The notes: generated by a model not told the origin, from the sequence alone. A stretch of 64,000 nucleotides of DNA from Mycobacterium kyorinense (GCF_001672775.1 NZ_LZKJ01000059.1:1-64000); one strand, 5' to 3'. Shown: positions 24,564 through 34,838, numbered from the stretch's first letter. Numbers and translations: made by a program.

Positions 24564-27500
24564 GCGCTACATCTCCATCGTGCCGAACGCACCGACCTGC
24601 TTGCCGACGGGCTTGGTGCGCTCTTGGCAGACCCGCTGCCCGATCCCTTCGCCGAGGAACTGGTGTTGGTGCCGGCGCGTGGTGTGGAACGCTGGCTCAG
24701 TCAGCGGCTCTCGCACGTATTGGGCGCTGGCCGCGGCGACGACGGGGTGTGCGCGGGGGTTGCGTTTCGCAGCCCGGGCTCGCTGATCGCCGAGATCACC
24801 GGCACCGTCGACGACGATCCGTGGTCGCCGGAGGCCATGACGTGGCCGCTGCTCGAGGTCATCGACTGCTCGTTGGATGAGCCTTGGTGTCGCACATTGG
24901 CAACGCATTTGGGTCGCGGCCTGCCCGACGCCGAGGCAGAGTTGCGCCGCGGCCGGCGCTATGCGGTGGCGCGCCGGCTTGCTGGTTTGTTTGCGTCTTA
25001 TGCCCGGCAGCGCCCGCAGCTGCTGATCGACTGGCTGGACGGCGACGCGACGGGCCTCGACGCCGACCTGGCCTGGCAGCCGGAGTTGTGGCGGGCGCTG
25101 GTCGCCTCGATCGACGCCGATCCCCCGCATATCCGGCATCGCGTGACGGTGGCCCGGCTGCGGGAAGGCCCGAGCGACCTGCCGCCGCGGCTGTCGCTGT
25201 TCGGGCACACCCGGCTGGCATGCACCGACATCGAACTGCTGCAGGCCGTGGCCACCCACCACGACCTGCACCTGTGGCTGCCGCACCCGAGCGACGAGTT
25301 GTGGCAGGCGCTCAGCGGTCTGCACGGCGCGGTGCCGCGTCGTGAGGACACCAGCCGCGACGCCGCCCACCACCCGCTGCTGGAAACCCTGGGCCGGGAT
25401 CTGCGCGAGCTGCAGCGCGTGCTGCCGACCGGCCCGACTACCGACGAATACCTCACCAGCCCAACACAATCCGATAGCCTGCTGGGTTGGTTGCAGTACG
25501 ACATCGCCGCCAATGCGGTACAGCCCGACGGCAGGGCACTGGCCGCCGACGACCGCTCGGTGCAGGTGCACAGCTGTCACGGCTCGGCCCGCCAGATCGA
25601 CGTACTGCGTGAGGTGTTGCTAGGCCTGCTGCAGGACGATCCGACGCTGGAGCCACGCGACATCGTGGTGATGTGCCCGGACATCGAGACGTATGCGCCG
25701 TTGATCGTCGCCGGCTTCGGGCTGGGCGAGACGGCCGGTGACAGCCATCCCGCGCACCGGCTGCGCGTCCGGCTGGCCGACCGCGCCCTCACTCAGACCA
25801 ACCCGCTCTTGGCGACCGCCGCGGAATTGCTCACCCTCGCCGGCACGCGAGCCACCGCCAGCCAGGTGCTCAACCTCGCCCAGGCCGCGCCGGTGCGGGC
25901 CCGGTTCGGGTTCACCGACGACGACCTCGACGCGATCACCGACTGGGTCCGTGAATCCAACATTTGCTGGGGGTTCGACCCACAGCATCGCCAGCTGTTC
26001 GGGCTGGACCACATCGTGCACAACACATGGCGGTTCGGGCTGGACCGCATTCTCACCGGCGTCGCAATGTCCGACGATTCCCGGGCCTGGTTGGGCACCG
26101 CGTTGCCGCTCGACGACGTCGGCAGCAACCAGATCGAGCTGGCCGGACGACTGGCCGAGTTCGTCGATCGGCTGCACCGCGTGATCGAAAGTCTCGGCGG
26201 CACACAGTCTTTGACCGACTGGCTGGCCGCGCTGACGGAGGGTGTCGCCCAGCTGACCCACTCCGATGAGGCGTGGCAGGACGCCCAGCTACAACGCGAG
26301 TTCGCCGACGTTATCGAGCAGGCCGGTGCTCACGCGTCCACGCTGCTGCAGCTGGCCGACGTGCGTGCGTTGCTGTCGACGCATCTAGCCGGCCGGCCGA
26401 CGCGGGCCAACTTCCGCACCGGCACCCTGACTGTGTGCACGATGGTGCCGATGCGTTCGGTGCCGCATCGGGTGGTGTGCCTAGTCGGGCTCGACGACGG
26501 TGTGTTTCCGCGGATGAGTGTTCCCGACGGCGACGACGTACTGGCGCGTGCGCCGATGACCGGCGAGCGTGACATTCGTTCCGAGGACCGCCAATTGTTG
26601 CTCGACGCCGTCTGCGCGGCCACCGAGACGCTGGTGATCACCTACACCGGCGCCGACGAGCACTCCGGCCACCAGCGCCCACCCGCGGTACCGCTGGCCG
26701 AGTTGCTCGACGCGCTGGACCGCACCACCCCGCGGCCGGTCCGCGACCGCATCGTGACCACACATCCGTTACAGCCGTTCGACCGCCAGAACGTCATCCC
26801 GGGAGCGCTGGTATCTGGCGACCCGTTCACGTTCGATCCCACCGCGCTGGCCGCTGCCGAGGCTGCGGCCGGGAAACGCTATGCACCCCAACAGTTTTTC
26901 ACCGATCCGCTGCCGGCACCCCCCGCAGCCGATGTGGTCTTGGCCGACCTGCTCGACTTCTTCAAGGACCCGGTCAAAGGGTTCTTCCGCCAACTCGACT
27001 ACGCGCTGCCGTGGGACGTCGACGCAGTCAAGGACTCGATGCCGGTCCACATCGCCCCGTTGGAACAACGGGCGGTCGGGGACCGGATGCTGCAGGACAT
27101 GCTGCGCGGCATCGACCTCGAAGTGGCCAAGGAGACCGAATGGCGGCGCGGCACCCTGCCACCCGGCCGGCTGGGTTGGCGCAAAGCCGACGAGATCAGC
27201 GGCGAAGCCGCCCAACTCGCGATCACCGCACTGCGCCATCAACGGGTGCGCGGCAAGGCTTATGATGTCGCCGTCGAGTTGGACGGCGGCCGCCGTGTCG
27301 CCGGTACGGTGAACCGGGTTTACGACAATCGGGTCGTCACGGTCAGCTACTCGCGGCTGGCCGCCAAACACAAACTGCAAGCGTGGATTTCGCTGATCGC
27401 TCTCGCCGCCGACAATCCCGACCGTGACTGGATCGCGATCTGCATCGGACGCGGGTCGCGTGACAGCGTCGAGGAGTGCTGCTTCCGTGCGCCGCCCGAT

Positions 27501-27839
27501 GCCCGGGCAGTGCTCAGCGACCTTGTCATGTTGTTCGACGCCGGGCGTCGCGAGCCGCTGCCGTTGCCGCTGAAGACGTCGTACGCCTGGGCGGAAAAGC
27601 GGCACCGCGGACGGGACCCGGTGAAATACGCCCGCACCAAGTGGGAAAGCAGCAACTATTACGAGGGCGACGACCGGGCAAAGGCGCATATCGAGGTGTG
27701 GGGGCTTCATCCGCGCTTCGATGTGCTGCTCGATCCACCCCGCCCGGGTGAGGAAATGCCCGGCGAGGAGACCCGCCTGGGTGCGCTCGCCGCACGATTA
27801 TGGCTGCCGCTGCTGGCCGCCGAAGGAACACCAGGCTGA
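24561..27839 (+). CDS. recC: Exodeoxyribonuclease V subunit gamma (RecC)
   Basis: A 1092-residue RecC. The N-terminal inactive helicase-like part begins ALHLHRAERTDLLADGLG and includes LVPARGVERWLSQRL. Recognition blocks such as HSCHGSARQIDVLREVLLGLL, DIVVMCPDIETYAPLI, RPTRANFRTGTLTVCTMVPM and VCLVGLDDGVFPR are typical. In RecBCD this subunit scans for Chi and guides the strands. Mycobacterial RecBCD serves mainly single-strand annealing. recB begins inside its stop codon (TGATG). Confidence 0.95.
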   Translation: MALHLHRAERTDLLADGLGALLADPLPDPFAEELVLVPARGVERWLSQRLSHVLGAGRGDDGVCAGVAFRSPGSLIAEITGTVDDDPWSPEAMTWPLLEVIDCSLDEPWCRTLATHLGRGLPDAEAELRRGRRYAVARRLAGLFASYARQRPQLLIDWLDGDATGLDADLAWQPELWRALVASIDADPPHIRHRVTVARLREGPSDLPPRLSLFGHTRLACTDIELLQAVATHHDLHLWLPHPSDELWQALSGLHGAVPRREDTSRDAAHHPLLETLGRDLRELQRVLPTGPTTDEYLTSPTQSDSLLGWLQYDIAANAVQPDGRALAADDRSVQVHSCHGSARQIDVLREVLLGLLQDDPTLEPRDIVVMCPDIETYAPLIVAGFGLGETAGDSHPAHRLRVRLADRALTQTNPLLATAAELLTLAGTRATASQVLNLAQAAPVRARFGFTDDDLDAITDWVRESNICWGFDPQHRQLFGLDHIVHNTWRFGLDRILTGVAMSDDSRAWLGTALPLDDVGSNQIELAGRLAEFVDRLHRVIESLGGTQSLTDWLAALTEGVAQLTHSDEAWQDAQLQREFADVIEQAGAHASTLLQLADVRALLSTHLAGRPTRANFRTGTLTVCTMVPMRSVPHRVVCLVGLDDGVFPRMSVPDGDDVLARAPMTGERDIRSEDRQLLLDAVCAATETLVITYTGADEHSGHQRPPAVPLAELLDALDRTTPRPVRDRIVTTHPLQPFDRQNVIPGALVSGDPFTFDPTALAAAEAAAGKRYAPQQFFTDPLPAPPAADVVLADLLDFFKDPVKGFFRQLDYALPWDVDAVKDSMPVHIAPLEQRAVGDRMLQDMLRGIDLEVAKETEWRRGTLPPGRLGWRKADEISGEAAQLAITALRHQRVRGKAYDVAVELDGGRRVAGTVNRVYDNRVVTVSYSRLAAKHKLQAWISLIALAADNPDRDWIAICIGRGSRDSVEECCFRAPPDARAVLSDLVMLFDAGRREPLPLPLKTSYAWAEKRHRGRDPVKYARTKWESSNYYEGDDRAKAHIEVWGLHPRFDVLLDPPRPGEEMPGEETRLGALAARLWLPLLAAEGTPG

Positions 27840-30800
27840 TGGAGCGCTTCGATGTGCTGGGCCCACTGCCCCGCGACGGCTCGACAACGGTGCTGGAGGC
27901 CAGCGCCGGCACCGGTAAGACGTTCACACTGGCCGGACTGGTCACCCGCTTCCTGGCCGAGACCGACATGCCGCTCGACCAGATGCTGCTGATCACCTTC
28001 AACCGCAGCGCCAGCCGCGAACTACGGGAACGGGTCCGCGCTCAGATCGTGCAAGCGCTGGCCGCGCTCGACGGTCTTGTGCCGCCCTGCAGCGCGCTGG
28101 TCGAGCATCTGCTGTCCGGGGGCGACGAGGATCGACTCGTTCGCCGGCAGCGGCTGCGTGATGCACTGGCCAACTTCGACGCGGCCACCATCGCCACTAC
28201 GCACGAATTCTGCGGGCGGGTGCTCAAATCACTTGGAGTGGCCGGTGATACCGCGGCCGACGTCAAGCTGCAGGAGAGCCTCGAGGATCTCGTCACCGAG
28301 ATCGTCGACGACCTCTATCTGGCCCACTTCGGGCGTCAGGAACACGACCCGGTACTGAGCTACCAGCAGGCGCTCGACCTCGCCCGCGCCGTCGTGGAGG
28401 ATCCGTGCGCGCAATGGCGGCCGCTTGACGCTGACCCCGACAGCGAAGCGGATGTCCGACTGCGCTTCGCCGACGCTGTGACGGCCGAACTCGAACGCCG
28501 CAAACGCCGGCTGCGCATCCTCGGCTACAACGACCTACTGACTCGGCTCGCGAAAGCCCTTGAGGCAGCAGATTCTCCGGCCCGTGACCGGATGCGTCAG
28601 CGCTGGCGGCTGGTGCTCGTCGACGAATTTCAAGACACCGACCCCATCCAATGGCGGGTGCTGCAATGCGCGTTCAGCGGGCACTCGACGCTGATCCTGA
28701 TCGGCGACCCCAAGCAGGCCATCTACGGATTTCGCGGCGGCGACATCCACACTTACTTGGCGGCGGCCCGCACCGCCGATGCCCGCTACACGCTGGGCGT
28801 GAATTGGCGCAGCGACCGGGTGCTCGTCGACAGCCTGCAGACCGTGCTGGGTGGCGCGGCGCTGGGCCACCCCGAGATCATCGTGCACGATATTCGCGCT
28901 CACCATGACGGGCATCGCCTAGCCGGTGCGCCGCACAACGCACCATTTCGGCTGCGGGTGGTCAAACGACCACCTCTCGGCTATGCCGACACCGGCAACG
29001 TCCCGATCGATGTGCTGCGCCGCCATATCCCCACCGATCTGGCCGCCGACATCGCGGCGCTGCTGACCAGTGGCGCCAGCTACGACGGCCGTCACGTGGC
29101 CGCCGGCGACATCGCGGTCATCGTCGAGCAACACCGAGATGCCCGGGCCTGCCGGGATGCGTTGGCAGCCGCGGGTATTCCTGCCATCTATACCGGCGAC
29201 ACCGACGTGTTCGAATCGCCGGCCGCCAAGGACTGGCTGTGCCTACTGGAGGCGTTCGACGCCCCGCATCGCAGCGGGCTGGTCCGCGCCGCGGCGTGCA
29301 CGATGTTTTTTGGCGAGACCGCGGACACCCTTGCCGCCGGCGGTGATGGGCTGACCGATCGGGTCGCGACCACGTTGCGCGAGTGGGCCAACCACGCCCG
29401 GCTGCGCGGGGTGGCCGCAGTGTACGAAGCCGCACAGCTACGCGGGATGGGTCGCCGGGTGCTGGCCCAGCATGGCGGCGAACGGCACATGACCGACCTG
29501 GCGCACATCGCTCAGCTGCTGCATGAGGTCGCGCATCGGGAGCGTTACAGTCCACCGGCACTGCGCGATTGGCTGCGACGGCAATGCGACACCCGCACCC
29601 GCATCAGCGAACACAACCGCCGCCTGGACAGCGATGCCGCCGCGGTGCAGATCATGACCGTGTTCGTCGCCAAAGGATTGCAGTTCCCGATCGTGTATCT
29701 GCCGTTTGCGTTCAACCGGTTCGTCCGCACCGGCGACATCCTGCTCTACCACGACGAGACCGACACCCGCTGCCTCTACATCGGCGGCGAGCAGCCTAAC
29801 GGCGAACGCAAAGCGGTCGAAGGGCTCAACCGCATCGAGGCCGCCCGCGACAACCTCCGGGTCACCTACGTTGCGCTGACCCGCGCGCAGTCGCAGGTGG
29901 TGGCCTGGTGGGCGCCGACGCGAGACGAGGTCAGTGGTGGGCTGTCGCGGCTATTGCGCGGCCGGCGTGCTGGCGAGACCGAGGTCGTGGACAAGTGCAC
30001 ACCCCACATCACCGACGACGACGCATGGACGTTGTTTAAGCAGTGGGAGTCCGCGGGCGGCCCGTCGGTCGAGGAATCGGTGCCCGTATCTCCCACGACG
30101 GTGGAACAGCCTTCGTGGGAGGGCGATTTCGCGGTCCGGCACTTTCACCGTGCCGTCGACACCACGTGGCGGCGGACGTCGTATTCCGCGCTGGTGCGAG
30201 GCGTCGAATCCGCGGGCGTAGAAAGCGAACCCGAAATCACCACCCGCGACGACGAGGTGGACACCGTTGTCGTCACCGCCGCTGAAGCTGCCGTCGACGT
30301 CACGTCGCCAATGGCGGGTCTGCCAGCGGGGGCCGGGTTTGGGTCGCTGGTGCACGCGGTGCTGGAGACGGCAGACCCCTCGGCTCCGGATCTGTCGACC
30401 GAACTCACCGAGCAGGTTCGGCGGCACTTGTCCTGGTGGCCGGTTGAAGTCGCCGCGAAGGAACTGGGCGCCGCGATGGTGCCGATGCACGACACCCCGT
30501 TGGGGCCGCTGGCTTTCGGGGCCACACTGCGGCAGATCGGGTTGCGAGACCGTCTGCGGGAGTTGGCTTTCGAGATCCCGCTGGCAGGTGGCGATCTGCG
30601 AGGGTCTGCACCGGATGTGTCGCTTGGCGATGTGGGCGAGCTGTTGGGGGTGCACGTGCCGTCGGGCGATCCGTTGGCGACGTACGCGGACCGACTGAGA
30701 TCCGCAGCTTTGGGCGCGCAGTCGTTGCGTGGATACCTGACCGGCTCGGTTGATGTGGTGTTACGTGTTGCCGACCGGTACCTGGTGGTCGACTACAAGA

Positions 30801-31096
30801 CCAATTATCTAGGCGACACCGCGTCCGATTACACGCAACCCCGCTTGGCGGAAGCCATGCTGCACTCGGATTATCCGCTGCAAGCATTGTTGTATGTGGT
30901 TGTGCTGCATCGCTTCCTGCGTTGGCGGCAACCCGACTATGACCCGGCTGTCCATCTCGGCGGGGTGCTGTATCTGTTCGTCCGCGGCATGTGCGGCTCC
31001 ACCACACCGGGCGGCGGAGTGTTCAGCTGGCAGCCGCCGGCGGGTTTGGTTGTGGCGTTGTCGGACCTGCTCGACGAGGGTAGGCAGGTCGCATGA
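27839..31096 (+). CDS. recB: Exodeoxyribonuclease V subunit beta (RecB)
   Basis: A 1085-residue UvrD-type helicase-nuclease. The Walker A motif EASAGTGKTFTLAGL is at about residues 18-32, motif II LVLVDEFQDTDPIQW near 258, motif III LILIGDPKQAIYGFRGGD near 285, and motifs V-VI with TVFVAKGLQFPIVYLP and VTYVALTRAQSQV. The C-terminal nuclease domain carries LVVDYKTNYLG, with its catalytic Asp and Lys. This is the 3'-5' motor and the sole nuclease of RecBCD. Its ATG overlaps the recC stop; recD starts in an ATGA overlap at its end. Confidence 0.96.
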   Translation: MERFDVLGPLPRDGSTTVLEASAGTGKTFTLAGLVTRFLAETDMPLDQMLLITFNRSASRELRERVRAQIVQALAALDGLVPPCSALVEHLLSGGDEDRLVRRQRLRDALANFDAATIATTHEFCGRVLKSLGVAGDTAADVKLQESLEDLVTEIVDDLYLAHFGRQEHDPVLSYQQALDLARAVVEDPCAQWRPLDADPDSEADVRLRFADAVTAELERRKRRLRILGYNDLLTRLAKALEAADSPARDRMRQRWRLVLVDEFQDTDPIQWRVLQCAFSGHSTLILIGDPKQAIYGFRGGDIHTYLAAARTADARYTLGVNWRSDRVLVDSLQTVLGGAALGHPEIIVHDIRAHHDGHRLAGAPHNAPFRLRVVKRPPLGYADTGNVPIDVLRRHIPTDLAADIAALLTSGASYDGRHVAAGDIAVIVEQHRDARACRDALAAAGIPAIYTGDTDVFESPAAKDWLCLLEAFDAPHRSGLVRAAACTMFFGETADTLAAGGDGLTDRVATTLREWANHARLRGVAAVYEAAQLRGMGRRVLAQHGGERHMTDLAHIAQLLHEVAHRERYSPPALRDWLRRQCDTRTRISEHNRRLDSDAAAVQIMTVFVAKGLQFPIVYLPFAFNRFVRTGDILLYHDETDTRCLYIGGEQPNGERKAVEGLNRIEAARDNLRVTYVALTRAQSQVVAWWAPTRDEVSGGLSRLLRGRRAGETEVVDKCTPHITDDDAWTLFKQWESAGGPSVEESVPVSPTTVEQPSWEGDFAVRHFHRAVDTTWRRTSYSALVRGVESAGVESEPEITTRDDEVDTVVVTAAEAAVDVTSPMAGLPAGAGFGSLVHAVLETADPSAPDLSTELTEQVRRHLSWWPVEVAAKELGAAMVPMHDTPLGPLAFGATLRQIGLRDRLRELAFEIPLAGGDLRGSAPDVSLGDVGELLGVHVPSGDPLATYADRLRSAALGAQSLRGYLTGSVDVVLRVADRYLVVDYKTNYLGDTASDYTQPRLAEAMLHSDYPLQALLYVVVLHRFLRWRQPDYDPAVHLGGVLYLFVRGMCGSTTPGGGVFSWQPPAGLVVALSDLLDEGRQVA

Positions 31097-32811
31097 CGGC
31101 CACCGATGTCGAGGTCGCCATCAGTGCGCGCGGCGTGCTGCACGCCTTCAATGCGGCCGGCGTGCTGGATATCTCCGATGTGCAAGTGGCGGGCCGGATT
31201 TGCGTGCTGGGCAAGGAATCCGACGAGCAGGTGGCGTTGGCCGTGGCGCTGCTGGTACGGGCGCTACGGGGCGGTTCGGTGTGTGTGGATCTGCGGGACG
31301 TCGAGGCGCAGGCCGGGATTGCCGGCCTGGCGTGGCCTGAACCCGCAGCCTGGATGACGGCGGTGCGGGCGTCGCCGCTCTGCGGAGAGCCGCCGGTGCT
31401 ACGGCTGTTGGGCGATCTGCTCTACTTGGATCGCTACTGGCTCGAGGAAAAGCAGGTATGCGACGACCTGCTCGCGTTGCTGCAGTCCAAGCCGACGGTC
31501 ACCGTGCCCTCCTTCGAGCGGCTTTTCCCCGAGGGGTTCGAGGAGCAGCGCGCGGCCGCGCACCTCGCGCTGACGCAAGCGGTCACCGTGCTGACCGGCG
31601 GTCCGGGCACCGGGAAGACGACCACCGTGGCCCGATTGCTTGCGCTGGTGGCCGAGCAGTCCGAGGTCGCCGGCGCGTCGCGGCCCCGGATCGCGTTGGC
31701 TGCGCCGACGGGCAAGGCCGCTGCACGACTGCAGGAAGCCGTCGCGCATGAAGTAGCCAAGCTGAACGAGTCCGATCGCGTGCGGCTGGGTGACCTGCAG
31801 GCGATGACACTGCATCGTTTGTTGGGCAGCCGGCCCGACACGTCGTCGAGGTTCAAGCACGATCGCGGAAATCGGCTGCCGCACGACGTGATTGTGGTCG
31901 ACGAGACGTCGATGGTGTCGCTGACCATGATGGCGCGGCTGCTGGAGGCGGTGCGCCCCGGCGCCCGGCTGGTTCTGGTGGGCGACGCCGACCAGTTGGC
32001 GTCGGTGGAGGCCGGCGCCGTGCTGGCCGACCTGGTGGATGGTCTGTCGGCGCGCGCCGACGTGCGGGTGGCCTCGTTGCAGACGTCACACCGATTCGGT
32101 GAGTCGATCGGTGCGTTGGCCGCGGCGACCCGTGTCGGTGACGCCGATCGGGTAATCGCGCTGCTTCGGGCGGGTGGTGAGCACATCGAGTGGATCGAAG
32201 CTGAGGATGCGACGGCGCGGTTGCGTGGTGTGCTGGTTCCCTACGCGCTGCGCACGCGAGAGGCCGCCCTATTGGGTGCCTCGGAGGTGGCACTGGCCAC
32301 GCTCGATGAGCATCGACTGCTGTGCGCGCACCGCCGCGGACCGTATGGCGTGTCGCAGTGGAACCACCAGGTGGAAACGTGGCTGTCGGAGGAGACCGGC
32401 CTGCCGCCGTGGTCCGAGTGGTACGCGGGGCGCCCATTGCTGGTGACCGCCAACGACTACGGGCTGCGTGTCTACAACGGAGAAATTGGTGTGGCCGTCG
32501 CCGGCGCTGATGGCCTGCGCGCTGTGATCGCCAGTGCCACAGGGCCACAGGACTTTTCGACCAGTCGGCTTTCCGACGTCGAGACCATGCACGCGATGAC
32601 CATCCACAAATCCCAGGGCAGCCAGGCCGACGAGGTGACGGTGCTCATGCCGTCGGAGGAGTCGCGGTTGTTGACTCGGGAGCTGTTCTACACCGCGGTG
32701 ACTCGCGCGATGCGAAAGGTCCGGGTGGTCGGGACCGAGGCTTCGGTGCGCGCTGCAATCGAGCGGCGAGCGATCCGAGCGACGGGTTTGCGACGGCGGT
32801 TGCAGACGTAA
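31093..32811 (+). CDS. recD: Exodeoxyribonuclease V subunit alpha (RecD)
   Basis: A 572-residue SF1B helicase, the 5'-3' motor of RecBCD. Walker A is GGPGTGKTTTVARLLAL near residue 174, motif II VIVVDETSMVSLTMMARLL near 268, motif III LVLVGDADQLASVEAGAVL near 295, and the C-terminal motifs include MTIHKSQGSQADEV and FYTAVTRAMRKV. The operon order recC-recB-recD is that of M. tuberculosis, with overlaps throughout. It is followed by a 617-nt stretch without genes. Confidence 0.96.
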   Translation: MTATDVEVAISARGVLHAFNAAGVLDISDVQVAGRICVLGKESDEQVALAVALLVRALRGGSVCVDLRDVEAQAGIAGLAWPEPAAWMTAVRASPLCGEPPVLRLLGDLLYLDRYWLEEKQVCDDLLALLQSKPTVTVPSFERLFPEGFEEQRAAAHLALTQAVTVLTGGPGTGKTTTVARLLALVAEQSEVAGASRPRIALAAPTGKAAARLQEAVAHEVAKLNESDRVRLGDLQAMTLHRLLGSRPDTSSRFKHDRGNRLPHDVIVVDETSMVSLTMMARLLEAVRPGARLVLVGDADQLASVEAGAVLADLVDGLSARADVRVASLQTSHRFGESIGALAAATRVGDADRVIALLRAGGEHIEWIEAEDATARLRGVLVPYALRTREAALLGASEVALATLDEHRLLCAHRRGPYGVSQWNHQVETWLSEETGLPPWSEWYAGRPLLVTANDYGLRVYNGEIGVAVAGADGLRAVIASATGPQDFSTSRLSDVETMHAMTIHKSQGSQADEVTVLMPSEESRLLTRELFYTAVTRAMRKVRVVGTEASVRAAIERRAIRATGLRRRLQT

Positions 32812-33428
32812 CATCTGTCACACGGGCCACGGCGCGGGAGGTATCGACGATGTGCCCGCCTCGTAGCGACAAGCCGGCGTTGTGCCTGGTCGCGTCTAAC
32901 GCGGAGTTGCCACTTGTGACTCTTGTGGCACTGGCGTCTTACCAGTCACAGCGGTTACGGCAAATGCCGCTGTTTCAGCGTGCCCGGCTATCAGCGACAA
33001 AATCGAAGGTCCCAACGGATTGTCGCTACGAGGCGGGCACAACGGATGCCCCGAGTTCTAGGTACGCCTGTGACTGATGTGACCAGCCGCCGTCGCACCG
33101 GGATCGGACTTGGGAACAGACCACCGCTCCCAAACTCATTCGCCCAGAGAGCTTTTCATGTTGCGCTTACCGCGGGTGTGGTCGAAACCCGGTGGAAGCG
33201 GCGCGGCGCCGACTGCTCGTGATCGCAACAACTCCACGGTGGCGCCACAGGCATGGCCGGTTATTGAACATACGAGGATTACCCGCCGAAGGAGTGGGTA
33301 CGCACAGCACGAGGTCGTAGATCCTGCACGTTGCTGAGCCATATGCACCCGGCGATCGAGCCTCGGTCGCCAGGGCAAGTCTTCGGCCCCTGGACCAAAC
33401 AGCAGCCGGAAATCTAGGGAAGCCAGCC
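32812..33428. other. 617-nt gene-free interval after recD
   Basis: No reading frame here shows homology, codon bias or a ribosome site. The left part holds the terminal-inverted-repeat element at 32851-33041. The right part (33042-33428) shows only small hairpins, such as CGATCGAGCCTCGGTCG near 33353, and a ribosome-site-like GGGAAG just before the next gene. It could contain a non-coding RNA or the remains of a transposon, but nothing decides between these. Confidence 0.6.
32851..33041. mobile_element. 191-bp element with 22-bp perfect terminal inverted repeats (MITE-like)
   Basis: The 22 nt at 32851-32872 are the exact reverse complement of 33020-33041, and the match continues imperfectly inward (GCCG against CGGA). 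The interior has no gene but several hairpins: ACTGG/CCAGT near 32929-32945, GGCA/TGCC near 32960, and GCCAC/GTGGC near 32908-32928. No convincing target-site duplication is visible (ACGA left, ACGG right). This is the architecture of a non-autonomous transposable element, although a long structured RNA with a closing stem would look the same. Confidence 0.65.
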
Positions 33429-34010
33429 ATGGCCACAGCCAGTCTTCACTCCGCCAGTAGGTATCACCGCGATCAACAGATTGCGACGGCGGGCAGCGTC
33501 GTGTTCTTAATAGTCGTCGTCGCGGTGTCGACGTGGATGTTGTACAGATGGACGACGGGCCAACCTGTTTCAACCGAAAGCGCTGCGATCCCGCTGTCGA
33601 GCACATCGGCTCCTTCGGTCCGCAAGACGATGGGCGCATGGCTCGCCGAATCCGAGCGGTCGATCAACGATCTCGTCGCCGCGCGAAACAACATCGCCGC
33701 GGCCGCAGCCGAACACGACATCGCCGGCACCGGCGCGGCCTGCCAAAACGCCGTTGGCGCAGTGGCGAATTTGCACCGACAGCTGCCGAGCCCGGAACCG
33801 GTATTGACCAACGCGCTGCAACGGGCAGCTGTCAACTACGACCTTGGGCTTCCCTATTGCATCTCGGCAACGCAATCCCATGACGGTCCAGACTTGGCGC
33901 GAGCGGCGAGTTATATCAGTCAGGGCGACGCCGCCATGCGGACGGCGTTCCACATTCTCGGACAAGATTCTGGCACCGCACCCCGCAACCTGCGCATGCT
34001 GATTGTGTAA
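33429..34010 (+). CDS. Single-pass membrane protein of unknown function
   Basis: A 193-residue protein with a membrane helix at about residues 20-40 (ATAGSVVFLIVVVAVSTWMLY) after a short basic N-terminus, and the remainder probably outside the membrane. The outer domain is helical with two cysteines (GAACQNAVG, GLPYCISA). GGGAAG lies about 10 nt before the ATG. It resembles the many short, anchored, mycobacterium-specific proteins without assigned roles. It is 30 nt upstream of the SDR gene, which has its own leaderless promoter. Confidence 0.7.
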   Translation: MATASLHSASRYHRDQQIATAGSVVFLIVVVAVSTWMLYRWTTGQPVSTESAAIPLSSTSAPSVRKTMGAWLAESERSINDLVAARNNIAAAAAEHDIAGTGAACQNAVGAVANLHRQLPSPEPVLTNALQRAAVNYDLGLPYCISATQSHDGPDLARAASYISQGDAAMRTAFHILGQDSGTAPRNLRMLIV

Positions 34011-34028
34011 CTCGGAGCCGGCACGCTC

Positions 34029-34043
34029 TAGGCTCCCTTCATG
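34029..34043 (+). promoter_or_regulatory. Leaderless promoter of the SDR gene
   Basis: TAGGCT at 34029-34034, then 6 nt, then ATG at 34041; no ribosome site. The hexamer and spacing are the same as at 11537-11549. Confidence 0.5.
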
Positions 34044-34838
34044 ACGCTTCCCCCACCATCGCCAGGGTCGGTCGCCGTGGTCACCGGCGCATCCTCCGGT
34101 ATCGGCGAACAATTCGCTCGACAACTCGTGGCGCGCGGCTACCGCGTCGTCGTCACCGCCCGCCGGGTAGACCGGCTACAAACGTTGTGCACCGAACTCG
34201 GCGGCGACGAGCACGCCGTCGCGGTGGGCACTGATCTCGCGGTGCCGGAGGACCGGGACCGGCTCGCCGCACGGATCGACGAGCTCGGTGCGCAGGTCGA
34301 TGTCCTGGTGAACAATGCCGGCCTGGGCATCTACACGAAGTTCGGCGCTGAAGGGCGCGACAAGGAATTGCAGATGCTGCGCGTCGATGTCGAGGCGGTG
34401 GCCGACCTGATGCTGCGCTACCTGCCGGGCATGGTCGAGCGCGGCCGCGGCGCGATCATCAACCTCTCGTCGGTCTCGGGATTTCAGCCGGCGCCGTACA
34501 ACGCGGGCTATGCCGCCGCGAAAGCCTACGTCCTTTGGCTCTCGGAGGCGGTCAACTCCGAAGTCGCCGACAGCGGTGTCAGCGTCACCGCAGTCTGCCC
34601 CGGCCCGGTGCCGACTGAGTTTCAGGCGACCAACGACGCCGAGCATCTTGTTGCCCGGCTGCCGGGCTTCACCCAGGTTTCGGCCGAGCGGGTGGTCGCC
34701 GACGCGTTGAAGGCCGCCGACCGGGGCCGCGCCTCGGTAGTCCCGGGTGGGCCGCAAGTACGCGTGGCGCTCGGGTCCACTCGGTTCATGCCGACGCCGT
34801 TGGTGTTGCCGGTTATGGGGCGAATGTTGAAGCGGTAG
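34041..34838 (+). CDS. Short-chain dehydrogenase/reductase
   Basis: A 265-residue classical SDR. The cofactor motif TGASSGIG is at residues 15-22, NNAG near 91-94, the catalytic Ser in INLSSVSG near 141 and the YxxxK pair in YAAAK near 155-159. The Arg after the second strand (TARRVDRL) favours NADP(H). The C-terminus (FMPTPLVLPVMGRMLKR) is typical of mycobacterial SDRs of the Rv1543/Rv3391 sort acting on fatty or ketone substrates, but the substrate is open. The gene stands alone, with a leaderless start. Confidence 0.9.
   Translation: MTLPPPSPGSVAVVTGASSGIGEQFARQLVARGYRVVVTARRVDRLQTLCTELGGDEHAVAVGTDLAVPEDRDRLAARIDELGAQVDVLVNNAGLGIYTKFGAEGRDKELQMLRVDVEAVADLMLRYLPGMVERGRGAIINLSSVSGFQPAPYNAGYAAAKAYVLWLSEAVNSEVADSGVSVTAVCPGPVPTEFQATNDAEHLVARLPGFTQVSAERVVADALKAADRGRASVVPGGPQVRVALGSTRFMPTPLVLPVMGRMLKR

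Noticed and set aside
32850-33340. Short open frames in the gap after recD
   Set aside because: They have no ribosome sites, no codon bias and no recognisable sequence; several run through the inverted-repeat element.
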